64,000 bases of DNA, from assembly GCF_025567405.1 (NCBI RefSeq), contig NZ_JAOQKJ010000014.1, forward strand, positions 1 through 64,000, in the 5' to 3' direction. Shown here one piece after another: positions 18,627-27,101 of this stretch. Both the position numbers and the translations under genes were made by a program. Numbering within the stretch: position 1 is the first letter of the stretch; every line of letters begins with the position of its first letter. The notes under the pieces are model-generated. The model was not told where the DNA came from. It was given only the letters and a program-made list of their open reading frames with translations, and searched no databases. Source of the stretch: Suilimivivens aceti. Lineage in GTDB: Bacteria; Bacillota; Clostridia; Lachnospirales; Lachnospiraceae.

Positions 18627-19061
18627 TTACTTCTCTCCCTTCAGTAAATCATCAAGATTCTGCTCCATGATCTGCATGACAGCCAGGAAGCCTTTTTTAT
18701 CTTCTTCCCTTGTATTGACAAATAAACGCTCCAGGAAGTCCTGCTGCAGCTTCCTTCCCTCTTCAGTCAGTGGCTCTGCCTTACTTGTACAGACAAGCTG
18801 AAGCTTTCTCCGATCCCCCTCTATAGCTTTTCTCTCCAGATATCCTTCTGTCACAAGCCTGTCCACATTCACGGAGACCAGATTCGCCTTGATCTTCCGG
18901 ATCTCCACAATATCCCTGGCTGTTTTGTACTGTGGGTTGTTTACCAGAAACATGAGAATATCAAATGCCGTCTGCGGAATCCTCCACCTCTGGCAAAGAG
19001 GCTTACAGGCGCTGCTGTAGGCCGTTCCTATTTTTCTTACAAATTCTATGCTGATATCCAT
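18627..19061 (-). CDS. MarR-family transcriptional regulator
   Basis: A 144-aa winged-helix protein. The recognition region is KTARDIVEIRKIKANLVSVNVDRLVTEGYLER, and the wing is around GDRRKLQLV. The flanking helices form the usual MarR dimer interface. It is co-transcribed with the TSUP transporter directly downstream, a common autoregulated regulator-transporter arrangement. GAGGGAAGAGG precedes the ATG. Confidence 0.92.
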   Translation of the reverse strand: MDISIEFVRKIGTAYSSACKPLCQRWRIPQTAFDILMFLVNNPQYKTARDIVEIRKIKANLVSVNVDRLVTEGYLERKAIEGDRRKLQLVCTSKAEPLTEEGRKLQQDFLERLFVNTREEDKKGFLAVMQIMEQNLDDLLKGEK

Positions 19062-19105
19062 CCTCTTCCCTCTTTCTGTACCGTCTTTTCTTATGACGAA
19101 TTTTA

Positions 19106-19162
19106 TTCATTTTTGAATTATCCATCTTTGAACTATTATATGTTATTCAGAACAGCAGTCAA
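19106..19162 (-). promoter_or_regulatory. Promoter and possible MarR operator of the MarR-TSUP operon
   Basis: On the minus strand TTGACT (19157-19162), 16 bases, TATAAT (19135-19140). Just downstream in the leader lies the palindrome TTCATTTTTGAA (19106-19117) and another TTTGAA at 19127-19132, a plausible operator for the autoregulated MarR protein. The operator role is inferred. Confidence 0.6.
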
Positions 19163-19205
19163 GTTATTTTTTGTTAAAATTGTTTTACACACTGTCTTAC
19201 ATATC

Positions 19206-19234
19206 TTTACTTCCGTTATTCAGTCTGCTATAAT
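19206..19234 (+). promoter_or_regulatory. Promoter of the diguanylate cyclase gene
   Basis: TTTACT (19206-19211), 17 bases, TATAAT (19229-19234). Transcription from about 19241 would exclude the in-frame ATG at 19113 and supports translation from 19275. Confidence 0.65.
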
Positions 19235-19274
19235 GATTGCTGTTTTGCTAAAAATGATTTCCAGGAGATACCTC

Positions 19275-21053
19275 ATGACACCTTCAGATAAAAAAATAAG
19301 AACACAGAACTGGTTATTGCCCCTTCTTGTTTTTCTCATCTTCAGCATTATACTTTCCTGCATACTCTATAACGAATTTGTTGACAATCAGGCTCACGTC
19401 CGTACCCTGGCAGAATTGAATGCCATGACCTATGCAGAGCACATAACCAGTGAGCTGGCTCAGGGAATTGCTGTCACAGATTCCCTGCAGGGGATCCTGA
19501 TCAGCGAAGGTGATCAAATCCGTAACTTCCATCATGTAGCTGCAAGTTTCATGACCAGTTCCATCCAGAGCATACAGCTTGCTCCAAACGGTGTTGTAAC
19601 CGATATCTATCCGGAAGCAGGCAACGAGGCCGTTAAGATCGACCTGATCCATGACGAAAAAGGAGGGGAGATTTCCCGATATGGGAGAGACAATGACCTT
19701 ACGGTCATGCTGGGACCCTTTCCCCTGCCGCAGGGCGGTACCGGTATCGCAATTCAAAATCCGGTCTATCTGAAGGACAGCAACGGTGAAAAATATTTCT
19801 GGGGTTTTACAATAGCCATTATCCGTGTCCCTGATATTTTTGCCGATTCCGCCCAGGCACTGACAAATTTCGGTTATGAATACCGTCTTTCCAAAACAGT
19901 TTCCCCCCTGACACCGGAGTATACGGAAGTTTATTCCTCCGGTGCTGTACTGACAGATCCTGCCATCTACTGCTTTAAGGTTGGCTGCTGCTCCTATAAG
20001 CTGGAGGTAATGCCCTCTGACGGCTGGAACAGCGGCAGTCAGTTCCCGATCCTTTTTTTATGTGGATTTTTTATCAATCTGCTTCTTTCAAGTCTCACAT
20101 ATGCCATTTTGGTCCTGAAGGAACGCCACGAAACACTGAAAGCACTTTCTGTCACCGATCCACTTACAGGGCTTCTGAACCGTCATGGCTTTGACGAAGC
20201 ATGGACGCGTGTTCTGAAAGCACATCCTGAAGCTCCCTGTGTCGGAATACAGCTGGATATTGATGACTTCAAATTTATCAATGATATTTATGGCCACACA
20301 GCCGGTGATCTTGCCTTACAGGAGCTTGCAGGAAGCCTGCAGAGAGCTTTTCCTGAAAATGCCATCCTCTGCCGAAGTGGCGGCGATGAATTTTCTGTTA
20401 TCCTTACCGGTACCACCTGTCAGGATTCTGCCAGCCGCATAGAAGCCTTTACATTCATACCAAAATCCTTCAAATATAACGGCATCGACCACCCTTTCCA
20501 CATTTCCCTTGGATATGCCGGATACCCAAAGGACAGCACAGATCCTTCTGTACTCCTCAAAAATGCAGATATGGCTCTTTACGAGGTAAAGCTTCGCGGC
20601 AAGCATAGCTGTCTGCCCTACCGGCAGGGGTTTCATTCGCAAAAACGCCTCCGTCTCGGCTTTGCACTCAGGGATATTTCCCAAAATCTTCCCGGTGCAT
20701 TTCTGATCTACAAGGCAGACCCTCAGGATGACCACATTCTGTATGCCAACCAGGAGCTGATCCGTTACGCCGGCTGCAAGGATATGGATGAATTCCTCGC
20801 CTACTCCGGTCACAGCTTCCGAGGTCTGATCCGTCCGGATGAACAGGCTTTAGTGGAAAAAAGCATTTGGGATCAGATCCATTCTAAGGCAAACGGACCC
20901 AATGATTATGTCCAGTTCCATTTTGTCAAAAAGGACGGCTCCTGCCATCCGGTTCTGGATCATGGGCGCATTGTTGAGAATACTTACTTTGGAACTATAT
21001 TTTATGTACTGATCATGGACTGTGCACTTTTGGATACACATTATAATAATTGA
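19275..21053 (+). CDS. Membrane diguanylate cyclase (CHASE-like sensor, GGDEF, C-terminal PAS-like)
   Basis: Predicted to make cyclic di-GMP from GTP. The protein is 592 aa from the ATG at 19275, which has AGGAGATACCTC before it. An N-terminal membrane helix (about 12-32), an extracytoplasmic CHASE-like domain (about 35-260) and a second helix (about 265-285) precede a GGDEF domain. The active-site GGDEF is intact at 369-373. No RxxD inhibitory site stands in the expected position before it. After the GGDEF domain comes a PAS-like segment (FLIYKADPQDDHILYANQEL), an unusual order. The gene is not in an obvious operon and ends at the hairpin at 21080. Confidence 0.9.
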   Translation: MTPSDKKIRTQNWLLPLLVFLIFSIILSCILYNEFVDNQAHVRTLAELNAMTYAEHITSELAQGIAVTDSLQGILISEGDQIRNFHHVAASFMTSSIQSIQLAPNGVVTDIYPEAGNEAVKIDLIHDEKGGEISRYGRDNDLTVMLGPFPLPQGGTGIAIQNPVYLKDSNGEKYFWGFTIAIIRVPDIFADSAQALTNFGYEYRLSKTVSPLTPEYTEVYSSGAVLTDPAIYCFKVGCCSYKLEVMPSDGWNSGSQFPILFLCGFFINLLLSSLTYAILVLKERHETLKALSVTDPLTGLLNRHGFDEAWTRVLKAHPEAPCVGIQLDIDDFKFINDIYGHTAGDLALQELAGSLQRAFPENAILCRSGGDEFSVILTGTTCQDSASRIEAFTFIPKSFKYNGIDHPFHISLGYAGYPKDSTDPSVLLKNADMALYEVKLRGKHSCLPYRQGFHSQKRLRLGFALRDISQNLPGAFLIYKADPQDDHILYANQELIRYAGCKDMDEFLAYSGHSFRGLIRPDEQALVEKSIWDQIHSKANGPNDYVQFHFVKKDGSCHPVLDHGRIVENTYFGTIFYVLIMDCALLDTHYNN

Positions 21054-21079
21054 TCGTGTACTGCCGGAAGCACAAGCCA

Positions 21080-21116
21080 CTGGGGGAATACCTTTACAGG
21101 TATTCCCCCAGTTTTT
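21080..21116 (+). terminator. Terminator of the diguanylate cyclase gene, overlapping the end of hipA
   Basis: A perfect 14-bp stem, CTGGGGGAATACCT with AGGTATTCCCCCAG, closes a TTAC loop and is followed by TTTTTC on the plus strand. The last codons of convergent hipA are written through the 3' arm, and the hipA stop codon (21094-21096) is exactly in the loop. Confidence 0.85.
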
Positions 21117-22224
21117 CATAAACACACTCTCTGATTTCTTCTGCTATTCTCCTACAGGTCTGGCGGCTCATCCCCGCGCCAGTTCCTACAGCGATCAATT
21201 CTGAAAGTCCCGGATCTTTTCCATTTCCATCGATAGTTGTTGTATGTTCCCCATAATATGTGTTACTGAAAGTCAGATCATATGCCGGAGAAAGCCGCCA
21301 CAATCTGGCAGACTCCTGATAGAGATAGGCAAAGTTTTTGGAATGATCATCCCTGTTATGGGCAAACACATTAAAACACATCCGGCGGTAAAGATTCTCC
21401 ACATCCTCTTTCCGGTCTCTGGTCAGTATTTTCGTCAGTTTCATCAGACTGTGATAATCAAGGCTTGGTTCTTTGAAATCAAGCTCCAGAAGAGCTGCTG
21501 CCGTCAGCATATGAATCTTTTTCGTACCAGTTCTACTCCTGTCAAACCGTTTCGTTCCAAAATATCCTTTGCAGATATCTGATGGAAACAGCCTGTATTC
21601 ACTCATATCAATTCCACACGCTTTTGCGCAGCAGGCATAATCATATTCCATTTTCCCAGCATCCGGGCCATCTGTATAGGATGGAAATTTAATGATCCAT
21701 GATTCCCCATCTATTTCTGTCAGAATCTTTGGTCTTGCTCCGCCGCTGGTTCCTCCAAGATAATACAGCTCGTCCAGTTTATCCGAATATTCTGTATTTA
21801 AAATTTTACGGCATTCCAGTGCCAGTTCATCCAGCCTATCCCTGCCCGCTTCAGCAGGAAAGTACTTTTCTGGCTCAAAGGTAAGCGCCCCCATCCCCGA
21901 GTTTCCCACGATGGCAAGACGATCAAGTACAGACATTTCACCCGGATCTTTTCCATATTTTCTCAGCATGCGGTTTAAAAGCAGCTGTCCCCATGCATCC
22001 GGAAGACTGTCCGCAAACACACCAAATAATCCATCAAAATGATCCTTTGCCGGTATAAATACCTGCTTTTTTAAAGGAAGGGAAAAAGGACTGATGGAAA
22101 AACCATTTTCGATCCATGCTTCATCATAAGCAAAGGCTGCCTTATGATCCGGTGTCAATGCCAGTGTTCCCACCTTTCTGTCCCCGTACTTCACAGAAAG
22201 AATCCTGCTTCTGTCATCCTTCAT
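21094..22224 (-). CDS. hipA: HipA-family kinase toxin
   Basis: Serine/threonine-type kinase toxin of a type II toxin-antitoxin pair; characterised E. coli HipA inactivates glutamyl-tRNA synthetase. The protein is 376 aa. The couple_hipA N-terminal domain is followed by the kinase core: GGTSGGARPKI (about 158-167) is the phosphate-binding loop, K179 in WIIKF fits the ATP lysine, NRDDHSKN (290-297) holds the catalytic aspartate D292, and SPAYDL holds the metal-binding D316. All key residues are present, so it should be active. It overlaps hipB by 11 bases. Confidence 0.93.
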   Translation of the reverse strand: MKDDRSRILSVKYGDRKVGTLALTPDHKAAFAYDEAWIENGFSISPFSLPLKKQVFIPAKDHFDGLFGVFADSLPDAWGQLLLNRMLRKYGKDPGEMSVLDRLAIVGNSGMGALTFEPEKYFPAEAGRDRLDELALECRKILNTEYSDKLDELYYLGGTSGGARPKILTEIDGESWIIKFPSYTDGPDAGKMEYDYACCAKACGIDMSEYRLFPSDICKGYFGTKRFDRSRTGTKKIHMLTAAALLELDFKEPSLDYHSLMKLTKILTRDRKEDVENLYRRMCFNVFAHNRDDHSKNFAYLYQESARLWRLSPAYDLTFSNTYYGEHTTTIDGNGKDPGLSELIAVGTGAGMSRQTCRRIAEEIRECVYEKLGEYL

Positions 22225-22498
22225 GAATAACCTCCTCTATACTCCTGTATGGCACCTGTGCAAAGAGATCCCTAAATTCATCTGTCAGCTCCAGTGCCAT
22301 GGCAATCTTTGTCAGGGAAAGCAGCGATATCTGCCCGCTTCCTTCAAACCGTTTAATGGAGCCATAGCTTACGCCGCTCATAACCGCCAGTTCCTGCTGG
22401 GATATAGAACGCCTCTTTCTGATCCTGCGGATCCTTTCAGCTAATTTTTTATCCAGTTCCTCTGCTGTTTCCCATACCAGTTCGTTCAGCTCATTCAT
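22214..22498 (-). CDS. hipB: HipB-like antitoxin, XRE-family
   Basis: A 94-aa helix-turn-helix protein with the core ERIRRIRKRRSISQQELAVMSGVSYGSIKRFE. The family antitoxin binds HipA and represses the operon. AGGAG stands before the ATG and the gene overlaps hipA, giving coupled translation. Two palindromes in the promoter region are its likely operators. Confidence 0.92.
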   Translation of the reverse strand: MNELNELVWETAEELDKKLAERIRRIRKRRSISQQELAVMSGVSYGSIKRFEGSGQISLLSLTKIAMALELTDEFRDLFAQVPYRSIEEVIHEG

Positions 22499-22510
22499 AG
22501 TTTCTCCTAT

Positions 22511-22567
22511 AGATAATATTTTATCTACTTTTGTTTATAATACATGATTTTAGATAATATTTTATCT
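22511..22567 (-). promoter_or_regulatory. hipBA operator pair
   Basis: The 16-base palindrome AGATAATATTTTATCT occurs twice, at 22511-22526 and 22552-22567, identical and 41 bases centre to centre, about four helical turns. The first sits right against the hipB ribosome site, the second over the expected -35 region; a TATTAT/TATAAA -10-like stretch lies between. This matches HipB-type autoregulation with two dimers on the same DNA face. Confidence 0.75.
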
Positions 22568-22621
22568 ACTTCTATCTTACGTCAAAAGGAGTTCGCCGTC
22601 CAGTATTCTTTTCCTTATTTC

Positions 22622-22651
22622 TTTCCCATTTCTGGGAAAACATGCTACAAT
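22622..22651 (+). promoter_or_regulatory. Possible promoter/operator of the fliB-like gene
   Basis: The inverted repeat TTTCCCA-TTTC-TGGGAAA (22622-22639) is followed by TACAAT (22646-22651) as a likely -10. No convincing -35 is seen; the inverted repeat covers its place and may bind a regulator. Confidence 0.35.
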
Positions 22652-22720
22652 GTGCATAGCAGACCAGATTTACTGTCATCCTTACTGTGATGAATGATTT
22701 TTCTTTGATTTGAGGTTCTT

Positions 22721-23884
22721 ATGGAAACATTTTATCCGGATTATTATTCAGAATTCATCTGCACAGCGGACAACTGTCCCCTTACCTGCTGTCAGGAATG
22801 GAAGATTTATGTAGATGATCTTACAAAAGAAAAATGGAAAACACTTACACCTCCGGAATCTGCCGGCGGTCATAAAAAGAATCTCAATTCCTTTACAGAA
22901 AAAAAAGAAGGACAACGGGTGATCCGTCTGACTGATGATCACCGCTGCCCTTTTCTTACGAAAAATCTGCTGTGCAGCCTGGTACTTACTTATAATGCTG
23001 ATATTCTTTCTGAGACCTGTACCACTTTTCCAAGGGAATATCATGATTTTTCTGATCACAGAGAAGCTTCCCTGATGCCATGCTGTCCGGCTGTAATCGA
23101 CCTGTGGCAGCAGAAAAAACATCTAACCTTCCCGAAGGTTTCTTCTGTCAGCCTAAATCCTGCATTTCTGCTTCGTGAAAAAATAACGGCTCTGGTGCAG
23201 GGAGATTCCATCCGGCTGCCTGATCCTTCTCTTCCACTGATGCAGAGCTTCTATATCCTGCAGGAATTATACCGTAAGGAAGAAAAGGGGCAGTCCCTTA
23301 CTGACGCCGTGATCGAGGACTGCTTCACACCATCCACACTGTCAGAACTGCAAAATGCGATTTATGATCTTCCTGTTTCTGTGACAGACACCATTTGGGA
23401 ATGCAATGAACTGCTGCAGGATCTGGCTGTCAATTACCTGGAGGAAGGACTGTATGAAGAATATCTGGAGCCGCTGATCACACAGGCAGAACAGCTCAGT
23501 GAAATGGCAGAAGACCTTCTTCTTTCCAAATGGGATGCCTTCTGTCTGCAGCTTGAAGCTTTTTATCCACTGCTTCGCAGCTTTCTGGCAAATGAAATGT
23601 ATTCCGATCTGCTTGCGCCTGATGACACCAGTACAGAACACATGCTGATTCGTCTGCAGTGGACTGCCATCCAGTATGCTGCTATCCGGCAGGCTTTATT
23701 TCTGACATATCTGTCAGAAAGCGCAGGAACCCTTTCCTATGAATCTGTAAGACAGACCCTTGTCATCCTTACCCGAATGACCGGATACGAGGAAGAGGAT
23801 ATTTATGAGTATCTGGAAAACAGCTTTGAATCCCTTCTATGGGATTTTGGATATCTGGCATTTATTATGGGGAGCAGTCTATGA
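22721..23884 (+). CDS. fliB: FliB-like lysine N-methylase, cysteine-cluster protein
   Basis: A 387-aa protein related to FliB, which methylates lysines of flagellin in Salmonella. The N-terminal cysteine pattern is clear: FICTADNCPLTCCQEW, then CPFL, LCSL, TCTTFPRE and MPCCPAV, matching the family's metal or iron-sulfur cluster. GAGG precedes the ATG. No flagellar genes are visible in this window, and relatives occur in non-motile Clostridia, so the target may not be flagellin. The stop overlaps the convergent GH32 gene by six bases. Confidence 0.8.
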   Translation: METFYPDYYSEFICTADNCPLTCCQEWKIYVDDLTKEKWKTLTPPESAGGHKKNLNSFTEKKEGQRVIRLTDDHRCPFLTKNLLCSLVLTYNADILSETCTTFPREYHDFSDHREASLMPCCPAVIDLWQQKKHLTFPKVSSVSLNPAFLLREKITALVQGDSIRLPDPSLPLMQSFYILQELYRKEEKGQSLTDAVIEDCFTPSTLSELQNAIYDLPVSVTDTIWECNELLQDLAVNYLEEGLYEEYLEPLITQAEQLSEMAEDLLLSKWDAFCLQLEAFYPLLRSFLANEMYSDLLAPDDTSTEHMLIRLQWTAIQYAAIRQALFLTYLSESAGTLSYESVRQTLVILTRMTGYEEEDIYEYLENSFESLLWDFGYLAFIMGSSL

Positions 23885-25393
23885 AATTTCCATCACTTTT
23901 ATACTGAGCATTTCTTTTGAGCAGATTCTCCATTCCTGAATATTACAGGACGGCTTTAATTCAAATATTCCATAATATAATCCATTTTCCGTTGTTACTT
24001 CACAGATTTCAGCATCTATAAGTATACTCATTTCATGTACATTCCTACCCATAAATGCCTGTTCTCCATTTATTGTCAGGATGCCTGTTTCTGCATCAAA
24101 CTGAATCTCATTATCATTCACTTCAGCTGCATAGCTTATCCCACCGGCTCCCAATAACTGTATCTGTGTTGCCCGGAAGTCCTCCGGTGTATATTTCAGT
24201 TCGCAGGTATTGTCCACGCGGACAAGCTCTCTCGCATTCAGGAAGCTTTCTACCGGCATCATCCGGAGCCGCAGCTCTCCTCCAAGCTGTACTAATGTCA
24301 GTTTTCTCGGAAGCCCCATTACTCCCCTGTAATACTTTCCATTATTCTGCGTCCGGAGCCATGGTATCGTAATAACATCCTCCGTTCCAAAGAACGTCTG
24401 CGCCGCATAAGGGACTGTCGTCTGATAAGCTTCTCTCCTGATTCCGTCTGTCATAAACTGAAATCCATCAAACTCACCGAGGAAATAAAACCCATCAGCA
24501 CTCCAGAATACCCACTTTGATCCACCGCCCTCAACAGGTATCTCTCTTAGATCCGGGCATTCCCAGGCCTTATCCAGCTCCAGGGTCTGTGTACACACCC
24601 AGCTCTGCAGATTTTCAGAACGGAAAATACCAAACTGGTTTCCTTCCAGAAACAGAACCATATAATATGCCTGACTTTTCTCATGCCAGTAAACCTTGGG
24701 ATCCCGGTTTTCATCAGCAATATGCTCTATGACTGGCGGATTCACCTTCTTCAGCGTATTCCCCTCATCCAGACTATAAGCAAGATTCTGTGTGAACTTT
24801 TTCCTTTCACTCCATTTCGTTTTTCCACCTGCCATAGTGTAGAAAAACAGAAGAGCAGAATCCGGCAGCTCCAGCAGCCCCCGTTCATTTATAATGCCAC
24901 ACCCGGAAAACATAGATCCATTCTCATCAGGGAACATAGCCGTATCCAACTGCTCCCAGTGCAGCAGATCCCTGCTGACAGCATGTCCCCAGCATAAATT
25001 TCCCCACTGATTCTGAAATGGATTGTACTGGAAAAACAGATGGTACCGGTCATTCGCATATATAAGACCATTTGGATCATTTATCCAACCGGATTCCGGC
25101 GAAAAATGGATCTGTGGTTTATGCTGCACGGTATTCACTCTGTCATCCGAAAATCCTACCGCCTCCAGAAAATCCAGCGCTTCCTCCACTTCTATCGTCA
25201 TTTCCTGCCCCTTCCATTTTTCTACGTTTAAGGGCGCATAATATTGAAACCGATATGGAGAATTGCCATTTTCAACAGGAATATCAAACTCAAATATCTT
25301 TTCACCTTCTGAACAGACTGTAACCATTTTACATGGTGCATCCATGCTTATTGGGAAAAGAATGTATTTTTTCTCAACAATAAAAGATTTCAT
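23879..25393 (-). CDS. Glycoside hydrolase family 32 (fructan beta-fructosidase/sucrase type)
   Basis: Hydrolyses beta-fructosides such as sucrose, fructo-oligosaccharides or levan. 504 aa, no signal peptide, so cytoplasmic. The nucleophile is D106 in WINDPNG, the transition-state aspartate D231 is in NRDP and the acid/base E278 is in WECP. A C-terminal beta-sandwich follows. A longer upstream extension is in frame but the ATG at 25393 follows GGAG at proper distance and lies one base past the preceding stop, indicating coupling. Last gene of the CUT1 sugar operon, which fixes the likely substrate of the locus. Confidence 0.93.
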   Translation of the reverse strand: MKSFIVEKKYILFPISMDAPCKMVTVCSEGEKIFEFDIPVENGNSPYRFQYYAPLNVEKWKGQEMTIEVEEALDFLEAVGFSDDRVNTVQHKPQIHFSPESGWINDPNGLIYANDRYHLFFQYNPFQNQWGNLCWGHAVSRDLLHWEQLDTAMFPDENGSMFSGCGIINERGLLELPDSALLFFYTMAGGKTKWSERKKFTQNLAYSLDEGNTLKKVNPPVIEHIADENRDPKVYWHEKSQAYYMVLFLEGNQFGIFRSENLQSWVCTQTLELDKAWECPDLREIPVEGGGSKWVFWSADGFYFLGEFDGFQFMTDGIRREAYQTTVPYAAQTFFGTEDVITIPWLRTQNNGKYYRGVMGLPRKLTLVQLGGELRLRMMPVESFLNARELVRVDNTCELKYTPEDFRATQIQLLGAGGISYAAEVNDNEIQFDAETGILTINGEQAFMGRNVHEMSILIDAEICEVTTENGLYYGIFELKPSCNIQEWRICSKEMLSIKVMEIS

Positions 25394-25394
25394 T

Positions 25395-26255
25395 CTACGC
25401 ATTCTCCACAAATAATTTTTTCTTAAGCCAGCTGATCGCCCTGTCAAACCATCCTGCGTATTCCTCTTTAAAAAAGCCAAGATTGGCATCCTCTGCTTTC
25501 AGTGATGAAACACCATGCCAGGTATCTTCACCTATTTCCAGCACAAACGGGACATCAAAGGCAGCAAGCCTGCTTGCAAACTGCAGCGAATTATCCACTG
25601 GCACTACCGGATCTGCACATAAATGGAACAGAAAAGCCGGTGGTGTATCTGATGAAACAAACCGCAGAAGATTTATTTTTTCATAGTCCTCTTTCTCTGG
25701 CTGCTCTTTTCCCGTTATGTACCGGTTACAGTTTATCATCATTTCAGCCTGTTCCTGATTCAGCACACTATGATTTTCAAAGCCGAAATTCGTAACAGCA
25801 TAACCCAGGACCATTGCAGCCGGCTTCAGCCACTCTGCCGGTACCTGAAACTTTTCTTTCATAAATTCCTGATTCCACATCACGCCAAGTGATGCAGCAA
25901 GATTTCCGCCTGCGGAAAATCCGCACACAACAATCCTTTTCTCATTGATACACAGCCTTTCTGCATTCTGATGAAGAAAGCACATTGCCTGTGCCAGATC
26001 ATAAAGTGCCCCGGGAAATGCAGCTTTTTCACAGACAGAATAATGAAGCACAAAGGACTGATAACCAGCTGCCATAAAGCGAAGTGCTACCGCCTCTCCT
26101 TCTCTTTCCGTAAATCCCGCATATCCGCCACCCGGCAGGATAATTACAGCAGGTCTCCGGTCACATCCGATAATTTCATCGTTCTTTTCCATGCAATAGG
26201 AAGTTAATGTCACATCTTCTCTGCCTTCCCACAGATTTATCGTGTTTGTATACAT
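25395..26255 (-). CDS. Alpha/beta hydrolase (BD-FAE/acetylesterase-like)
   Basis: An intracellular esterase-like hydrolase of about 286 aa. The oxyanion motif ILPGGGYAGF, nucleophile GFSAGGNLA, acid in CADPVVPV and histidine in DTWHGV are all in place. Proteins of this type next to glycosidases often remove acetyl or other acyl groups from sugars. The ATG at 26255 follows TTAGGTGA; the GTG three codons upstream is less likely. Lies between the CUT1 permease and GH32 in one operon. Confidence 0.88.
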   Translation of the reverse strand: MYTNTINLWEGREDVTLTSYCMEKNDEIIGCDRRPAVIILPGGGYAGFTEREGEAVALRFMAAGYQSFVLHYSVCEKAAFPGALYDLAQAMCFLHQNAERLCINEKRIVVCGFSAGGNLAASLGVMWNQEFMKEKFQVPAEWLKPAAMVLGYAVTNFGFENHSVLNQEQAEMMINCNRYITGKEQPEKEDYEKINLLRFVSSDTPPAFLFHLCADPVVPVDNSLQFASRLAAFDVPFVLEIGEDTWHGVSSLKAEDANLGFFKEEYAGWFDRAISWLKKKLFVENA

Positions 26256-26264
26256 ATTTTTCAC

Positions 26265-27101
26265 CTAACCCTTCACCGAAGATGATGTCAATCCTTCAAC
26301 GATATATTTTTGTCCTATCAGAAATACAACTAAAATAGGCAGCAACGCTACTGTTACCCCGGCAAGTACCACAGATTTATTACCGGATCCCATATAACCC
26401 TTCATTGCCGCCACACCCAGCGGTACTGTCATCTTTTCCCATTTGCTTACAAATACATAGGGAATAAAGTAATCATTCCATATGGAATTAAAATTCAGAA
26501 TGATCAGTGTAACAATCGTACTTTTCACCATTGGGATCACGATCTGCCAGCACGTTCTGAAATGACCGGCTCCATCAATCTTAGCCGCCTCAATGATTGC
26601 ATCCGGAACAGAAGCGATTGACTGTCTCATCAGAAATATTCCGAATGCATTAAACACAGAAATCAGAATAATAGAGCTTAATGTATTAATCAGATTCAGC
26701 TTACTCATCATAATATAGACGGGAATGATCGTTGCCTGCACCGGAATCATCATCGACATCAGAAATGCCATAAACCAGAAATTACTGCCTGCAAACTTGA
26801 TCTTTGCAAATGCATAGGCTGCCATAGAGCAGATAATAATCTGTGCTGTGATCGTAACTCCCGTAACAATTGCACTGTTAAGGAACATCCCTGCAAACGG
26901 CAGATCTGATCTGAACAACTGGATATAATTCTCAATCATGAAGCGTTCCGGCAAAATGGCAGGTGGCAGTTTGAACGCTTCTGCCGGTGTGCGCATAGAT
27001 GAGGAAAACATATACATAAACGGAATAAATACAACAATTCCACCAAGCAGTACCAGAAACGAAATTATGAAATTGGATATTTTCTTTTTCAATTTAATCA
27101 T
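26265..27101 (-). CDS. CUT1 sugar ABC transporter permease (MalG-like)
   Basis: A 278-aa permease with six membrane segments. The EAA loop EAAKIDGAGHFRTCWQIVIP is diagnostic for sugar importer permeases that contact a MalK-type ATPase. Starts inside the end of the partner permease gene (8-base overlap), with AGGTGGG before the ATG. Confidence 0.94.
   Translation of the reverse strand: MIKLKKKISNFIISFLVLLGGIVVFIPFMYMFSSSMRTPAEAFKLPPAILPERFMIENYIQLFRSDLPFAGMFLNSAIVTGVTITAQIIICSMAAYAFAKIKFAGSNFWFMAFLMSMMIPVQATIIPVYIMMSKLNLINTLSSIILISVFNAFGIFLMRQSIASVPDAIIEAAKIDGAGHFRTCWQIVIPMVKSTIVTLIILNFNSIWNDYFIPYVFVSKWEKMTVPLGVAAMKGYMGSGNKSVVLAGVTVALLPILVVFLIGQKYIVEGLTSSSVKG

Noticed and set aside
19113..19274. 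Longer N-terminus for the diguanylate cyclase
   Set aside because: The upstream ATG overlaps the MarR promoter, precedes the gene's own promoter, and lacks a ribosome site; the ATG at 19275 has AGGAGA upstream.
22511..22567. CRISPR-like or attachment-site repeats
   Set aside because: Only two palindromic copies with a short gap in a hipBA promoter; operator function explains them.
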